Shown: piece by piece, positions 43,109-51,823 of the stretch
How positions within the stretch are numbered: position 1 is the stretch's first letter
Layout of the letters: every line of letters begins with the position of its first letter
Source of the DNA: AP-15 sp963772295
GTDB lineage: Bacteria > Pseudomonadota > Alphaproteobacteria > ATCC43930 > CGMCC-115725
Length of the DNA: 64,000 bases
Assembly (NCBI GenBank): GCA_963772295.1
Contig: CAVYWO010000002.1
Location: forward strand, 186,001-250,000
Direction: 5' to 3'
The notes under the pieces: generated by a model
What the model saw: the letters and a program-made list of their open reading frames with translations, nothing else
Told to the model about the DNA's origin: nothing
Databases searched by the model: none
Program-made: the position numbers and the translations under genes

Positions 43109-45063
43109 TCATATCCGCGCGATCCTTTCGTCAAGCCACTGCAACGCCCGACGATGCATGGCAATGTCACTGGGCTCAAGATGCTTAGCGTGGGCGTCCG
43201 GGCGGTCATTTACGAGTGAGGCATTGTCATTAAAAACGGTCCTATCCCCGAAGATGCGCTCGAAGAGCCCCCAATTCTTGTTTATAATCGCTACTAGCTC
43301 CAGCCAGAACAGCTTCTCGGCGATCGCGTCCAGGTTGAACGGCTCGAGCTCGGAGCGGCGTTTTTTCGGAACAGCCGCAAGTAGCATAGCTTTTGCGGTT
43401 GCCCCCTCTTTGGAAGAAAGAGCCGAGGCGCGCAAAAAGTTGATCACAATCGAGCGGAGGGAACGCTCCATGACATTCCGCCGGTAGGAGATTCCCGCGA
43501 GCTCCTCCGCCCATTCGCTGATGAGGGTGCGCGGTTCACCGCTTTGACTCTGCTGCGTCTCCTCGACTGTCGGTGTCTCCTCGGAGATCATAATCAGCGC
43601 CATCCGCATCATCTGGCCTGAGACCGCCCCGGCGCCAGAGGCGATGCCGTAACGCGTCAGTGTCGTCTGCATGCTCGCGGGGAGCTTCGCTCCTTTCTCC
43701 AGCAGTTTGAGAGCGGGGGACCTAAGCTCTGGATAGACTCGAAATAGGTGCTGAAGTGCAACTTTAGAGAGAGCCGCGCCTTCGTCACGGCCGTAATTCT
43801 CAAGCATCGGGGACACCGTCGAGGAGGACAGCGTGACTGGGCGAATCGATGTCTCGATCTTACCGTGAATCGAGGAGCAGGCCTTTCGGATCCAGAAGGG
43901 CATGTCCGAGCAGAAAGACGAGATTGCCTCGAGCGCAGCGTCATCAAACAGCAGGCCCGCCATCGCGCCAATGTTCTTAATCATAGCATTGGCTGCGCCG
44001 CGAGGAAGCGGGCTGAGATACTCCTCGGGTATGAAGGCGAGTGCGGCGTTCTCGACGCCGTCGATCGATTCGACGGAGAACCAGCGGGTAGAGACACCAC
44101 TGATAAGCAGGGACACCTTGCGTTCATCCCGAGCGGCCGCATGGTAAGCCGCCCGCACATTGCGCCAGAACTCCACGAAGCCGCTGCGCCACTGTGCAGC
44201 ACCGCCGTTGCTGGGCGTGATGTAGTCGATCTCGTCAAATGCGAGGATCACCGGTACATCAAACTGCCCAAGCACGGCCTGGAAGCGCTTTGCTGCATCA
44301 GCGAGACCGCCCGAGAACGTGCTTGCGTTCACCTCGACGTAGCTCTGCCCCGTATCTTTTAGACTCATCAGGGACTGCTCAATGGAATACAAGAGACCGG
44401 GCGCGTCTAGATTGAAAACGTCGTCTCTCTGGCAGTCGACAAAGACGGTAATGGCATCGTAGCTGTTCTTGATTTCTGCCAGCACCCGATGAAGTATTGA
44501 TGTCTTTCCAATTTTCCGTATTCCAAAACAGGATCGGATGTGTCCGGATTGAAGCTTCCGGGCGAGCTCTTGCGCCTCCGTTCGGCGGCCAAAGAACTGA
44601 GCATCATTGGCGACAGGACCAGTGACGTCGAATGGGTCCTGCGTGAAGAACTCGTGAGAAAAAAGCCGTTCTAGCTCCTGTCCACGCGGCAAGATCCCAG
44701 AGGGTGTGTACACTGGGATAACGGCGAGTCCGTTCTCCCTTCCCCAGCGCTTTAGTTTTGGGTTCCCACGCGGGTCCTGATGGACGATGACGCAAATCGT
44801 GGTTTCCAATCGTCCGTCAGCTTCCCGGATAAGGCGCCGCGCGAACTGAACTGATCTCGCCTGCTGATCGGCGTAGATGTTGCAGCGATTAAGATTTCGC
44901 GTTCTATGCCGAGGATATTCCGAACGCGTTTTGAGCCCTCTGCGTAAAGTACAAAATATTCACCTGTCCCGAATTGCTGTATAGCCTCAAAGTTTATGAC
45001 GAACAGTTGCGCGAAGGCTGACTTTGTCTCGGCGCTCAACTTTTTCAGTTCGTATCGCGGCAT
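43109..45063 (-). pseudogene. STAND/AAA-like ATPase of conflict-system type, one frameshift
   Basis: The 566-codon open frame (44809-43109) contains FFGRRTEAQELARKLQSGHI ... CFGIRKIGKTSILHRVL (Walker A), ITVFVDCQRDD, VPVILAFDEIDYI (Walker B) and a winged-helix-like tail. The real N-terminus lies in another frame from 45063: MPRYELKKLSAETKSAFAQL ... FGTGEYFVLYAEGSKRVRNI LGIEREILI, then after an indel near 44,880 YADQQARSVQFARRLIREAD GRLETTI. The intact protein would be about 650 residues, with Walker A near 181-189. The N-terminal domain looks like a small Rossmann-type sensor. This architecture (sensor, STAND-like ATPase, helical tail) is common among phage-defence and signalling ATPases. Function inferred only. 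Confidence 0.7.
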
Positions 45064-45288
45064 TTTTCTCCCTTAAAGTGCTCAAACAGGATCCTCGGCT
45101 AGAACGTCCTTAGCGCGGCTAACGCCCATAGGTAGAGCTTAAAGGCGCTGGGTTCAAGTGCTACACGCTCGGCTCACGGTCATCGCCGGGGAGCCCAGGG
45201 GACGATAGCAAGCGGTCGAACCCAGCGGCTTGATGGCCGTCTTCCGAACGGCCGTTTTCGGCGATGCGGTCGTTTCCGGCTCCTCGCG

Positions 45289-45465
45289 CTGAACGCCTCG
45301 TCCGGGGCCACATTTGCCCGCACCGGCCTCACTGTCCACTGCACCCTCGATGCCGATGCCTACCCCGACGGCATCGTCGTCTCCCATGCCGAACTCGCCG
45401 CCGTTAACATCACTTCAGCGGCCTTCCACGGCGAACCGAACTACACGATCGAACCCAATAACTGA
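45289..45465 (+). pseudogene. ISAzo13/Rhodopirellula-type transposase C-terminal remnant
   Basis: ARTGLTVHCTLDADAYPDGI VVSHAELAAVNIT and FHGEPNYTIEP match the last 50 residues of ISAzo13-family DDE transposases (TGLxVxxxLDxxxYPxGIxxS ... NIxxxxFHGExNYTI). Nothing else of the element is present. Confidence 0.65.
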
Positions 45466-45558
45466 TCTGCTTGTTTTGTCCCAGATCCTAAGCTGACCCG
45501 TCGGACGGGCGCTCTCGGCGCGGCCGCGAGCACCCGTTTTTCTTGTTTCTTGCCCCGA

Positions 45559-46878
45559 TTAGGCGGGTTCACTGCCGCTAGTCGGCTCGGCCGAATGAGG
45601 AAGGGCGATCAACTCCGAAGAATTCAACGCTCGGGGCATGATCTCTAGCGGCGCGAGCGGCGTGATCGAAGAGCCTGACGCAACGACGCCCAGGGTTTCT
45701 AAACGGCGCGCCACCGGCAGCACGCGCTGCTCGAGCGAACCCACTCCCTGATTGTACCGCTCTACCGCTCGCCGAAGCGACCGCCCGAGTTCGTTCATGT
45801 GACCGCTGAAAACTTTGACGCGCTCGAATAAATCGCGGGCAAGTCCGGAAACTGCCTGGGCGTTTTCGGCAAGCGTTGCTTGCTGCCACCCGTACGAAAT
45901 CGCTTTGACCACGGCGATCAAGGTCGTCGGCGTGCTGATTAGGACGCGCTGGCGAACGGCCTGCTCGAAAATTTCGGGGTCGCTTTCGATCGCGGCAGCA
46001 AAAAACGCTTCCGCTGGAACGAACATGATTACGAAGTCAGGCGTTACCGGCAGTGCCTTCCAATATTCGCGCGACGCCAACACGCGTACGTGCTCGCGAA
46101 GCTGGCGGGCATGATTGGCCATCTGCTGCAATCAGATGTCCTCGTCTGTCGCGTCGATGGCAGCGAGGTAGGCGTCGAGAGGCGTCTTTGCATCGACCAC
46201 CATCGATTTGCCGCCAGGGATGTAGATAATCACGTCGGGCCGCAAGCGATGGTCGTCACTTTCTACCGAATGCTCCTGGACAAAATCGATGTGCTCACTC
46301 ATCCCGGCCATTTCCAACACGTTGCGAAGTTGATACTCGCCCCATCGCCCCCGGGTTTTGGGCTGTCGCAGCGCCTGGACCAAACGGCCGGTTTCCGTCC
46401 GCAGCTGTGTCTGCCCCTCCGAGAGATTCCTAACCTGTTCGGTTATGGCGCTGTAGGCGCCTTCCCGCACTTTCTCGATCTCTCCAACCTCGCGCTCCAA
46501 CTTCAAAAGGCCTTCGCCGAGTGGGCGAATGATCGTCTCGATCGCCTTTTGGCGTTCGCCAAGGTCTTTTTCGGCCTCAAGTTTGAGAGTGTTGAAGCGC
46601 TCGCTGACGAGCGTAAGGAAACCTTCGCTGTTCTTTTGAAGGACCTCAGATGCGAGAACTGCGAATTTCCGTTCGACTTCGGCACCCATTCTTTCCAATT
46701 CTTCAATGCGGGCAGCGTGAGCTGCGCGCTCCGCCCGGAGCTCTGCTTCGAGCTCGGCGCTTCGCCGATCGGCCACACCAGCTCTAGACCGTGCCGGGGC
46801 CGCAAATCCGAAGTATGCTGCGACAGCGCCCATCAGGGCGGCGACGGAAACAAGCAAGGCGACTTCTAACGTGCTCAT
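45559..46878 (-). pseudogene. rmuC: DNA recombination protein RmuC, in-frame TGA
   Basis: From ATG 46878 the product has an N-terminal membrane anchor (VALLVSVAALMGAVAAYFGF), a long coiled coil (ELRAERAAHAARIEELERMG ...), then the RmuC core RGRWGEYQLRNVLEMAGMSE HIDFVQEHSV, RLRPDVIIYIPGGKSMVVDA KTPLDAYL. After DATDEDI a TGA (46132-46134) interrupts, and the same frame continues LQQMANHARQLREHVRVLAS REYWKALPVTPDFVIMFVPA, LISTPTTLIAVVKAISYGW. One CGA-to-TGA change would explain the stop. RmuC limits inversions at short repeats. The downstream half could restart weakly at TTG 46131. Confidence 0.88.
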
Positions 46879-47001
46879 CCAAATGTCCGATCGATCGGTG
46901 GGCCGGCTACGGGGCCTGTGGACTAGGAGTTTAGCTTGTCAGCCGCCCTCTTGAATTGGGAAAGCTAACGCACCTTTATTTTGGACTATGGCGGAGTAGG
47001 C

Positions 47002-48171
47002 TCAGGTGACTGGCAAGTAGCAGCAACGGCAACCCATCGCGTGCGTGCAGTCTGGATGGGGCAACTCCGGGACTCTCCGAAGTGAATATTGCCGACCGGA
47101 GAGGCGTCTGCACTCTCCGCACGAATCTTCTGCGGACAGGATATTCACCACCTTTACTACTCCGATTGCCTGCATTTGACTCAAGTTACGCCGAGACGAT
47201 GTTGCGAAGATCAACATCCGGGCGGCAACTTCCCCCGACATAGCGCCGCCGGTTTCGAGTTTCTGACGGGGGCGGCTCTCGCCCCAGAGTAGCGTTTCTG
47301 CAGCTCTCGGGCGGATGGCCTCCAAAGCTTCCTCAGATATGCCGCGCAAGATCTTCGGGCAGGTACGATAAGTTTCCTCTACCTCTGCAGCGAGTTGGCG
47401 AGCCTCGGTCTCGGCCCATTTCACGTTAAGGCCACGCGGAAAGACCTGATTTCTTTCAAACCGCACGACGGCGTCCGCGGCGGTCGCGAAATCCTTGCGG
47501 GCAAGCGCTCGATCCACGGCTTCCTCCACAATCTCTCGCTCCTTTTTGTTCCTCGCCACGGCCTCCAAGGCGAGCGCCCTTCCTCGCTCGGTACAAGATA
47601 AAGCCACGATGTTTCCTACTGTAGCGACGGCTTGAGTTCGCCTCTCTTCAGCGAGTTTTCGCGCAAGCTCTGCCTTCGAGCCAGAAGCCCTCAATCCCGC
47701 CCGGCTCAGGGCCGACCGGAGTTCCGCAGCGCCGAAAAAGTGCTCCAGCTTTTCGGCTATGGTTGCCTGTGCAATTAGACCGGCCCCTAAAAGGTGCTCG
47801 ATCGCACGGACGGTCGGCTCGCCTAGTACCGAATCCCATTGCTCCGCGTTGAGCCGCTCGGGATTGACGGGCAGCAAGAATTGCTTGAGTAACAATAGAT
47901 GAGCCCGGTCGGGCGCATCCGTTGCTAAGTCCGGCCTTTCGCGCAGGACAGGACGCCGAAAGAGGCACTTGAGGAGGAGCCGCACCGCCATTGTTGATCG
48001 GTTGGTTGAGCGCCGCGCCAACTTACCTACACCGTCGGATCCACTCAAGCCCGGCGGCCGGTTCCAATTACACGATCGGCAACCTACATCGCAGATCGCT
48101 TGTTCTGCCAGGGCCATGAGCCGGTGCGGGATGCTGTCGAGCAGCCTCGTCCCGACGCCGCGCCCGGTCAT
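47002..48171 (-). CDS. SAP-domain protein with C-terminal Cys-rich motif, unassigned
   Basis: The 389-residue protein includes a SAP-like DNA-binding helix pair (LRSALSRAGLRASGSKAELA RKLAEE, about residues 151-176), a long helical middle rich in Arg and Glu (about 180-290) and a conserved C-terminus SCGECRRLSGRQYSLRRVPE LPHPDCTHAMGCRCCYLPV. The closing C-x2-C...H-x2-C...C-x-C pattern resembles the end of phage minor-head/MuF-like proteins and may bind a metal. The ATG overlaps the stop of the upstream gene (ATGA) and has AGGAAG in front. Third gene of an unassigned three-gene unit. Confidence 0.65.
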   Translation of the reverse strand: MTGRGVGTRLLDSIPHRLMALAEQAICDVGCRSCNWNRPPGLSGSDGVGKLARRSTNRSTMAVRLLLKCLFRRPVLRERPDLATDAPDRAHLLLLKQFLLPVNPERLNAEQWDSVLGEPTVRAIEHLLGAGLIAQATIAEKLEHFFGAAELRSALSRAGLRASGSKAELARKLAEERRTQAVATVGNIVALSCTERGRALALEAVARNKKEREIVEEAVDRALARKDFATAADAVVRFERNQVFPRGLNVKWAETEARQLAAEVEETYRTCPKILRGISEEALEAIRPRAAETLLWGESRPRQKLETGGAMSGEVAARMLIFATSSRRNLSQMQAIGVVKVVNILSAEDSCGECRRLSGRQYSLRRVPELPHPDCTHAMGCRCCYLPVT

Positions 48172-49172
48172 GGCTCTTCCTGCCCCATTGCGGCCGTCGC
48201 CGATCCCGGGGCGATCTGTTCGGTTGGAGACCGGCCGTCCTTTGATATGCGATGATGCGGCTTATGCGCCCGAGCCGAGTTTGCCCTGTGAAGCTCCTTA
48301 AAGCTGCCGGTGTTCATAAGAGAACCGAGTTGATCAAATATATTTTGAAGGTCGCTTTCGGCTAGCTGATGGCGAATATGCCGATGTGGTTGCTGATAAT
48401 TCGACGTTCGTAAATACCGACCATTACGGAGGACGAGATCACGAATTTTCTGGCTCGTCGGGTCAGTCTGCCAGGCTTCATGACCTCCTTCGCGATAGCG
48501 TGCGACCCGAGGTGGATCGTCGGCAAGAACGACCGACGTGGTAGAGAAGATCACGTAATTGGCAGCTACTGGAACTGGCTGCTTGCCAATCATAAGAGGC
48601 GACCCCGGCTCGTGTGCTTTGCCAGCGGCCTCCCAGCACCTTACCTTTTCTTTGTTGCCAGCTTCATCCGTGTGAATTTGTACCTTGGGCGGCAGATCGC
48701 AGGAGCTGGTTGACGATTTGCATGTAATTCTCCAGAGCCAATCGCGGTGTACCGGATTCGCCGCAGGCTCATAGTGCTCCCATCCGGCACCACGCGGTCG
48801 GATCATGAGATTGAGATAGTGCTTGAAGATCGGATGCTGCGATACCTCGGTGTGCCTGATTTTGTCGTTGACGCGAAGGGCCGCTACGAACCTATAGTCT
48901 GTTGTCCTATTATCTTTGGAGTTTTTTTGCGCGGCGAAGAAGACTATCCCGTCATCCCTGCGAATGGCGCATCGTACATCGGGGCGACAGACTCCCCAGG
49001 TGATTGGCCCACCAAAATGCTGCGCAGAAAAAAACGCAGGATCATCCCCAACGTCATACGGAAACCGGAATTGTGCAGCACCGCGAAATGCAACCGCCGC
49101 CGACGGAATCGGATCGCATGACGACAGATCTGGCTGGCGGGCAAGATACACGGCCACGTAAAGGTGCGGCAT
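48168..49172 (-). CDS. putative nucleotide-modification-associated (Nmad-like) protein
   Basis: From ATG 49172 (GAGGA 9 bases upstream) the 334-residue product begins MPHLYVAVYLARQPDLSSCD and contains FGGPITWGVCRPDVRCAIRR DDGIVFFAA. The pattern 'CxPxxRxxxxxxDxIxF' recalls Nmad proteins linked with modified-base DNA systems. The assignment is tentative. The C-terminal 60 residues are Arg/His/Ser-rich and probably unstructured. A TTG start at 49226, three bases after the upstream stop, is possible. Confidence 0.5.
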   Translation of the reverse strand: MPHLYVAVYLARQPDLSSCDPIPSAAVAFRGAAQFRFPYDVGDDPAFFSAQHFGGPITWGVCRPDVRCAIRRDDGIVFFAAQKNSKDNRTTDYRFVAALRVNDKIRHTEVSQHPIFKHYLNLMIRPRGAGWEHYEPAANPVHRDWLWRITCKSSTSSCDLPPKVQIHTDEAGNKEKVRCWEAAGKAHEPGSPLMIGKQPVPVAANYVIFSTTSVVLADDPPRVARYREGGHEAWQTDPTSQKIRDLVLRNGRYLRTSNYQQPHRHIRHQLAESDLQNIFDQLGSLMNTGSFKELHRANSARAHKPHHRISKDGRSPTEQIAPGSATAAMGQEEP

Positions 49173-49229
49173 TCGCTCTTGTCCTCCTCGTGGGTCTATC
49201 CTGGTCTCGAAGGTATCCGAGGTCAACGC

Positions 49230-49913
49230 TCATAAGTCGACTTTCAGAATCCCATGTAAATCGCTTCGCTCCGTCTGCCGCCCTTCGATCCGGTTTTTGC
49301 AGATCAGCGCGATTGCCTTCAGGCAACTCCGAACCATCGACATATCCTCGTAAATACGCGCTTTGCCTCCAAGGATCGACCTGACTTGGTTTTCCATCAG
49401 AGTGCCGTGCCCAAACAAGGACAACATTCCCCACAATTTACCGTAGACATTGCTCATCCCTGCTTCCTTCGCCATCTCGTCCAGGCGTTTTGGCCGGCGG
49501 GCCTCCTTCATCAAAGGGTGATCCAGGATTGCAGCATTCCAATTCGCTCCCGTGAGCCTGTGCCGAATCTCAGCGTGACCCTCCCGAATCATTTTGCGCA
49601 TGATGCGGTAAATCTCTCGCTCTGCCGCCATCACAGCCGCGGTGGTGTTTTCATCGCTCAAGGACGCCCAATATGTCGTAATTAGACTTTCAAACAAGGT
49701 CCGAGAAACAACAGTAAGCGGAAAGTTCAGCTTTGCCTGAGCCAGATGAACACAACCCGTTGCGTTTTCATGGGAAATGATCAGGCGATGGAGGAAATAT
49801 TCATTGATAGCATTGCCAGTGGGGAGTTTGGCCCGTAGGTCAGCAATCTCAGCCGATAGCGATTTCAGCTCCGAGCGGAACGTATCCAACAACTTTTGCT
49901 CACGATCAGACAC
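49230..49913 (-). CDS. DUF5677-like helical protein
   Basis: The 227-residue product is all helical: EIADLRAKLPTGNAINEYFL HRLIISHENATGCVHLAQAK, FPLTVVSRTLFESLITTYWA, EREIYRIMRKMIREGHAEIR, MSNVYGKLWGMLSLFGHGTL. The VSRTLFESLIT segment followed by a late helix with SLFGHG resembles DUF5677-type proteins, seen in defence islands. It is first in a minus-strand unit with the Nmad-like and SAP proteins (gap about 57 bp to ATG 49172). Function unknown. Confidence 0.55.
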   Translation of the reverse strand: MSDREQKLLDTFRSELKSLSAEIADLRAKLPTGNAINEYFLHRLIISHENATGCVHLAQAKLNFPLTVVSRTLFESLITTYWASLSDENTTAAVMAAEREIYRIMRKMIREGHAEIRHRLTGANWNAAILDHPLMKEARRPKRLDEMAKEAGMSNVYGKLWGMLSLFGHGTLMENQVRSILGGKARIYEDMSMVRSCLKAIALICKNRIEGRQTERSDLHGILKVDL

Positions 49914-50247
49914 GGCTATCCTATCCCCGCATCAACCACACAAAATCGGCGCGCCCGCTCCCTATCGCTGCGGTGCTTGTAGTTGAGAGCGAGATCGGCC
50001 GCCCACAAAATCTAGCGCAGATCGGGTCGGGACTGTTTGGTGTACAGCGGATCAGCTCGGGATTGAGTGCGCCTGAAGCCGCACCAACGAAGGGGTATGG
50101 CCTCGAATCCTGCCTGTTGACCTATCGTCAAGTGATGACCGTTATCGGGAAGGCGCCATTGGAAAGCCGAGCGGCGATATGGCGTCACCGTCCAGGATTG
50201 CGCCGCCGCACCCCGTGCCCTCCGCCCGCGAGCCGAGGAGCACCGTG

Positions 50248-50570
50248 TCAGGCACCCACTCGCCGAACGAGGCCGGGTTTGATCGTGTCGATGGCCGCGA
50301 TGATCGACGACACGAGCGGTACCACATCTCGCATGCGCTTGGATCGGGCGCGAACAACCGACGATGCCGAAAGGCAGAGCCCCGATCCGATGCTGGGAAC
50401 TCGATGCCGCGGTCCATCGTCACGAGGACATCATATTGGCCTCTCATGCGGCCCTAGAGTTCGCCTTTCTTGATCCCGGCCCAGCCGCGAGAGACAACGG
50501 TGTCAACCGCATGACCGCGGAGCTCCAGGGAAAGATCGAATGGAAGCTGCTCGTCAAGCAGCACGCGCAT
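50248..50570 (-). pseudogene. DUF5615 PIN-like toxin, in-frame TAG and frameshift
   Basis: MRVLLDEQLPFDLSLELRGH AVDTVVSRGWAGIKKGEL ends in TAG (50454-50456). The frame resumes with MRGQYDVLVTMDRGIEF and then shifts by one into VVRARSKRMRDVVPLVSSII AAIDTIKPG, ending at 50248. Together these make a normal DUF5615 toxin with PIN-type aspartates (Asp6, Asp in TMDRG). The start overlaps the 3' end of the DUF433 antitoxin, the usual arrangement. As read, the toxin is dead. Confidence 0.75.
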
Positions 50571-50784
50571 CGGCCAGGACCGATTGGCATGCGAGGTCGA
50601 GCAACGCGACGGCTTGCGCGCGCCGCACCGATGGGAATTGGCGCAGAAACTCGTCGAGCCTCTCGCCGCCCTCGAGATAGTCGAATAACGATCGAATCGG
50701 CACCCGCGTACCGGGGAAGACCGGCGTCCCGTTGAGGATGTCGGGGTCGCGGGACGCAACTTCGTCAAGGCGCATCATCGCCAT
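50554..50784 (-). CDS. DUF433 antitoxin
   Basis: The 76-residue protein MAMMRLDEVASRDPDILNGT ... PVFPGTRVPIRSLFDYLEGG ERLDEFLRQFPSV is a complete DUF433 winged-HTH antitoxin of the VapB-like class. It normally represses its own operon and neutralises the DUF5615 RNase-like toxin encoded just downstream, here interrupted. It may be kept by chance or as an anti-addiction factor. Confidence 0.85.
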   Translation of the reverse strand: MAMMRLDEVASRDPDILNGTPVFPGTRVPIRSLFDYLEGGERLDEFLRQFPSVRRAQAVALLDLACQSVLADARAA

Positions 50785-50885
50785 CGTTCCATTCGTACCC
50801 AATCCATTCTGTACGACGAGATATGACGATGCAGTAGCGCTGAGGTAACGCCGTTGCCGATCGCCGGGTGATCGGCGCGCCGCCC

Positions 50886-51812
50886 TTAAGCGAACGCCCG
50901 CCGGTAGAGGCGTTCGACGTCGGCGCGCCGGCAGAGCTCGGTTCCCGATCCCAAGAGCGCTGCCGCACCTGCCGCCATCCCGAAGCGGACGGCCTCGCGC
51001 AGCGCCATACCCTGAGCGAGGCCGAGAACGATCCCGGCCAGCATGCTGTCGCCGGCGCCGACCGTGCTTCTTGCCTCGACCGGGATCGCGGCGAAGCGTT
51101 CGCCGGTCTCTTCGGTTGCCAGCAAGGCGCCTTTTTCGCCGAGCGACAGCACGACGATCTCGCTGCGGCCTTGTGCGATGACCGCGCGCGCCGCTTGCTC
51201 CTGCTCGTCCTCGGTGCCGATCTGGCACCCGGCCAAGTCTTGCAGCTCGCGCAGGCTCGGCTTCAACAGGTAGATCCCATGGCCGGCCTTCTTGAGTGCG
51301 GCGCCGGAGGTGTCGAGGACAAGGGGTTTGCCGAGCGCTTGCGCGATCCCGACGACGCGGGCGTAAAAATCCTCCGCAACGCCGAGCGGCAGGCTGCCGC
51401 TGGCAATAATGAAGGACGCGTCTGCCGCCGCCGCCGAAAGCTGGTCGAGGCAGCGTTCCTGGTCGCGCAGGGAAATCTCCGGCCCCGGCAGAATGAAGCG
51501 GTACTGCTGCCCCGTCCGGCGATCCTCGACGGCAAGGCTTTCGCGGGTAAACCCGTCGATCGCGATCGGATGATGCGGCACACCCTCCTGCTCCAACAGA
51601 TATCGGATCAATCCTCCGGCCGGCCCGCCGACCGGGAGGATCGCGACCGCATCGCCGCCGAGCGCGTGCATCGCCCGCGCGACATTGATCCCGCCGCCGC
51701 CGGGATCGTAGCGCGGCGGCGCACAGCGCAGCTTATGGGTCGGGACGACACGGTCCGCCGAGGTGGCGATGTCGAGCGCCGGGTTCATGGTCAAGGTCAC
51801 GATGCCGCCCAT
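50886..51812 (-). CDS. pfkB: PfkB-family phosphofructokinase
   Basis: The 308-residue protein starts IVTLTMNPALDIATSADRVV and has the PfkB sugar-binding RYDPGGGGINVARAMHALGG and the catalytic anion hole STVGAGDSMLAG with base Asp255. The 1/6-phosphofructokinase subgroup is indicated by TMNPALD and the PGGGGINVAR signature. It phosphorylates fructose 6-phosphate (or 1-phosphate) with ATP. It starts 11 bp after the ppsA stop, and so shares an operon with ppsA under the FixK/FNR-type site at 54295. The opposed pair of a gluconeogenic and a glycolytic enzyme suggests flux control in low oxygen. Confidence 0.9.
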   Translation of the reverse strand: MGGIVTLTMNPALDIATSADRVVPTHKLRCAPPRYDPGGGGINVARAMHALGGDAVAILPVGGPAGGLIRYLLEQEGVPHHPIAIDGFTRESLAVEDRRTGQQYRFILPGPEISLRDQERCLDQLSAAAADASFIIASGSLPLGVAEDFYARVVGIAQALGKPLVLDTSGAALKKAGHGIYLLKPSLRELQDLAGCQIGTEDEQEQAARAVIAQGRSEIVVLSLGEKGALLATEETGERFAAIPVEARSTVGAGDSMLAGIVLGLAQGMALREAVRFGMAAGAAALLGSGTELCRRADVERLYRRAFA

Positions 51813-51823
51813 TTGAAGTGCCC

